A stretch of 64,000 nt of DNA from Neobacillus cucumis (GTDB lineage Bacteria; Bacillota; Bacilli; Bacillales_B; DSM-18226), in contig NZ_JAEHGC010000021.1 of assembly GCF_016107705.1 (NCBI RefSeq), positions 3,812-67,811 of the forward strand, given 5' to 3'. Below are positions 62,245 through 64,000 of the stretch, piece by piece. How positions within the stretch are numbered: position 1 is the first letter of the stretch; each line of letters opens with the position of its first letter. The position numbers and the translations under genes are program-made. The notes under the pieces were generated by a model, which was not told the DNA's origin, ran no database searches, and saw only the letters and a program-made list of their open reading frames with translations.

Positions 62245-63139
62245 ATAATAGTTTTTCTCCAAATAATGAGCCCATTAAGGCTACTGCACAAGTGGCTGTT
62301 CTGTTTTTGTCATCTAGAATTGGATTTACCTCAACGAATTCTGCTGAAGTAATGATTTTTGACTCTTCTAGCATTTCCATAGCAAGATGGCTTTCACGAT
62401 AGCTGATTCCACCCATTACTGGCGTTCCAACTCCTGGTGCGTCGCTAGGGTCTAGACCATCTAAATCTAATGATAAGTGAACGCCATCTGTTTTTTCTTT
62501 CAGATAGGCAATCGTTTCTTCCATGACTTTTGTCATTCCTAGGCGGTCGATTTCATGCATAGTGTAAACTTTAATGCCGATTTCTTTGATTAAATCCTTT
62601 TCTCCTTCATCAAGAGCTCTTGCACCAATGATTACAACATTCTCAGGCTTAATTTTTGGGCAATAGCCGCCAAGTTCAGTTAGGAGTGGATGTCCTAATC
62701 CAAGACTTGCTGCTAAAGGCATTCCATGAATATTCCCTGTTGGAGAAGTTTCTGCAGTATTTAAATCACCATGGGCATCATACCAGATAACTCCAAGGTT
62801 TTTATAATGTTTTGCCACACCTGCTAATGTACCGATTGCAATACTATGATCTCCACCAAGAACAAGTGGGAAAGACCCTGATTCGATGACTTCGTCCACC
62901 TTTTCAGCTAGCAATGTATTTTTTTCTGCTACTAAATCTAAATTACGTAGATTGGATTCTTTATCTACGACTACTTCAGGTCTGCCAATTGGAATATCCC
63001 CTAAGTCATGTACTTCATCAAAAAGAGGTTTTAGGCGCTCGTTAATCCCCGCGTAACGGATTGCACTCGGCCCCATATCGACTCCTCTTCTCATTTGTCC
63101 TAAATCCATTGGCATTCCAATAATTGATAGCTTTTTCAT
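62243..63139 (-). CDS. rocF: Arginase
   Basis: 298 residues. Hydrolyses arginine to ornithine and urea. The binuclear manganese motifs are GGDHSIAIGT, WYDAHGDLNT and LDLDGLDPSDAPGVGTP. Length and order are typical of Bacillus RocF. GGAGG before the ATG. It is monocistronic, upstream of sigW, a position seen in several Bacillaceae though not in B. subtilis. Confidence 0.96.
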   Translation of the reverse strand: MKKLSIIGMPMDLGQMRRGVDMGPSAIRYAGINERLKPLFDEVHDLGDIPIGRPEVVVDKESNLRNLDLVAEKNTLLAEKVDEVIESGSFPLVLGGDHSIAIGTLAGVAKHYKNLGVIWYDAHGDLNTAETSPTGNIHGMPLAASLGLGHPLLTELGGYCPKIKPENVVIIGARALDEGEKDLIKEIGIKVYTMHEIDRLGMTKVMEETIAYLKEKTDGVHLSLDLDGLDPSDAPGVGTPVMGGISYRESHLAMEMLEESKIITSAEFVEVNPILDDKNRTATCAVALMGSLFGEKLL

Positions 63140-63450
63140 CCTTCTACCTCCTAGCCTTTATATCTCTATTTTAACCGCTTCCATTAAGATGACTCAACTC
63201 GACAAAAATATGTATATATATGCGGGGAGGGCCTGTAAATACTGTTTTAATAGGGTTTAGCGGGATTATTCTGTGAGTTCCTGTAAGGATGGCTGCGACT
63301 TTTGGGAAAATTTTTAATGTTTTTTAATGTTGGTTTTTAATTGGTACTAGCTGATTTGCGTCGAGTTTTTGCTTAGAAAACATTTTAAAGGATATTTATA
63401 TGTATTAGAGCGGAATTTTGTCCTAAAACCATTAAGCCTTTTTTAAAAGC

Positions 63451-63483
63451 AAAAAAGCCTTAAATCAGTAAATGATTTAAGGC
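63451..63483 (-). terminator. Terminator of the tRNA operon
   Basis: GCCTTAAATCA/TGATTTAAGGC 11-bp stem followed by TTTTTT on the minus strand, downstream of tRNA-Ala. The rest of 63140-63450 holds nothing recognisable. Confidence 0.85.
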
Positions 63484-63502
63484 GAATGGTTTATGTAGTG
63501 TA

Positions 63503-63578
63503 TGGTGGAGTCTAGGGGGATCGAACCCCTGACCTCCTGCGTGCAAAGCAGGCGCTCTCCCAGCTGAGCTAAGACCCC
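63503..63578 (-). tRNA. tRNA-Ala (TGC)
   Basis: Complete cloverleaf with anticodon TGC in CTTTGCACG, normal T arm (GGGGTTCGATCCCC), acceptor GGGGTCT/AGACTCC and encoded CCA. Last gene of the tRNA cluster. Confidence 0.95.
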
Positions 63579-63591
63579 GATATGTTATTTT

Positions 63592-63665
63592 TGGAGCGGA
63601 AGATGGAATTCGATCCGCAACCCCTACCTTGGCAAGGTGGTTTTCTACCACTGAACTACTTCCGC
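63592..63665 (-). tRNA. tRNA-Gly (GCC), degenerate copy
   Basis: Acceptor (GCGGAAG/CTTCCGC), anticodon loop TTGCCAA and encoded CCA are intact. But the D stem pairs GTTC with GAAA, the anticodon stem pairs CCACC with GGTAG, and the T arm is GCGGA-TCGAAT-TCCAT: a six-base loop with a mismatched stem. It may be a tRNA pseudogene or carry sequence errors. Confidence 0.8.
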
Positions 63666-63703
63666 AATTCATAGGTAAAGACCATTGGTCATTTAAAATA
63701 AAA

Positions 63704-63776
63704 TGAGCCATGAAGGACTCGAACCTTCGACCCTCTGATTAAAAGTCAGATGCTCTACCGACTGAGCTAATGGCTC
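63704..63776 (-). tRNA. tRNA-Lys (TTT)
   Basis: Cloverleaf with anticodon TTT in CTTTTAA and T arm GAAGG-TTCGAGT-CCTTC. CCA is not encoded. Confidence 0.95.
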
Positions 63777-63781
63777 TCTTT

Positions 63782-63856
63782 TGGCTGGGCTAGCTGGATT
63801 CGAACCAACGAATGACGGAGTCAAAGTCCGTTGCCTTACCGCTTGGCTATAGCCCA
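63782..63856 (-). tRNA. tRNA-Gln (TTG)
   Basis: Acceptor TGGGCTA/TAGCCCA, anticodon TTG in CTTTGAC, and encoded CCA. Confidence 0.95.
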
Positions 63857-63901
63857 ATAATGTCATAAAAATAGCTTGTCCATTATTTTTAAAAATATTA
63901 G

Positions 63902-63986
63902 TGGTGGAGGGGGACGGATTCGAACCGCCGAACCCTGAGGGAGCGGATTTACAGTCCGCCGCGTTTAGCCACTTCGCTACCCCTCC
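63902..63986 (-). tRNA. tRNA-Tyr (GTA)
   Basis: Class II tRNA of 85 bases with a long variable arm, anticodon GTA in CTGTAAA, acceptor GGAGGGG/CCCCTCC and encoded CCA. Confidence 0.95.
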
Positions 63987-64000
63987 ATTAAAATAAAAAA

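Overview
The window looks like a chromosomal segment of a spore-forming, low-GC Bacillaceae bacterium (Bacillus/Neobacillus type). The evidence is Bacillus-type gene order, spore genes (a GerA-family germinant receptor operon and an alpha/beta SASP), TTG/GTG starts behind strong GGAGG sites, a T-box, a glmS ribozyme and a sigma-W/cdaA/glmM/glmS block. It appears inverted relative to the usual B. subtilis map orientation, so most housekeeping genes are on the minus strand.

Layout. (1) 1-5.1 kb: tex (partial), ndoA/ndoAI toxin-antitoxin, alr, a YdcC-like lipoprotein, acpS and a rhomboid protease. This matches the B. subtilis alr neighbourhood, but the rsb-sigB cluster is absent between ndoA and tex. 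(2) 5.2-13.9 kb: an accessory block with a membrane protein, a DUF2071 protein, two tandem glutamate-synthase-like FMN proteins and a four-gene ger operon (A-C-D-B). (3) 13.9-18.8 kb: cshA, an esterase, murF and ddl. (4) 19-30.4 kb: an unknown protein, mgtE, a SEDS (RodA/FtsW) protein, a DedA protein, a decayed IS1182-like transposase between two inverted 130-bp MITE-like repeats, a guanidine-I riboswitch in front of an uncharacterised small membrane protein, kimA, ogt, a DinB protein, T-box-controlled argS and a SASP. (5) 30.5-40.7 kb: yhgE/yhgD with shared operators, a DMT transporter divergent from a MocR regulator, a phosphoesterase lipoprotein, a NERD protein, a 12 x 52-bp tandem repeat array, a ClC channel and a 56-residue membrane protein behind a CRP/FNR-type site. 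(6) 40.8-46 kb: the mannitol operon mtlA-mtlR-mtlD.

(7) 46.3-54.8 kb is the most distinctive region: a sulfane-sulfur (persulfide) handling cluster. It contains a CstR-type persulfide-sensing repressor, five TusA domains, six rhodanese domains, two DsrE-like proteins, a rhodanese-persulfide dioxygenase fusion, a CoA-disulfide-reductase/rhodanese/TusA triple fusion, a DUF302 protein and a TauE exporter. At least eight near-palindromic sites of the form ATACC-(Y/N)-TAT-(N)-GGTAT lie before nearly every transcription unit, including one inside the cstR promoter itself. It resembles B. subtilis yrkD-yrkJ and staphylococcal cst, but is larger and duplicated.

(8) 54.9-64 kb: glmS with its ribozyme, glmM, cdaR, cdaA, rsiW, sigW (with a recognisable sigma-W autopromoter), arginase rocF, and a tRNA cluster (Ala, Gly, Lys, Gln, Tyr) running out of the window. 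The tRNA-Gly copy is visibly degenerate. Cell-wall precursor synthesis (alr, ddl, murF, glmM, glmS), c-di-AMP synthesis (cdaA/cdaR) and its likely downstream potassium importer (kimA) are all represented.
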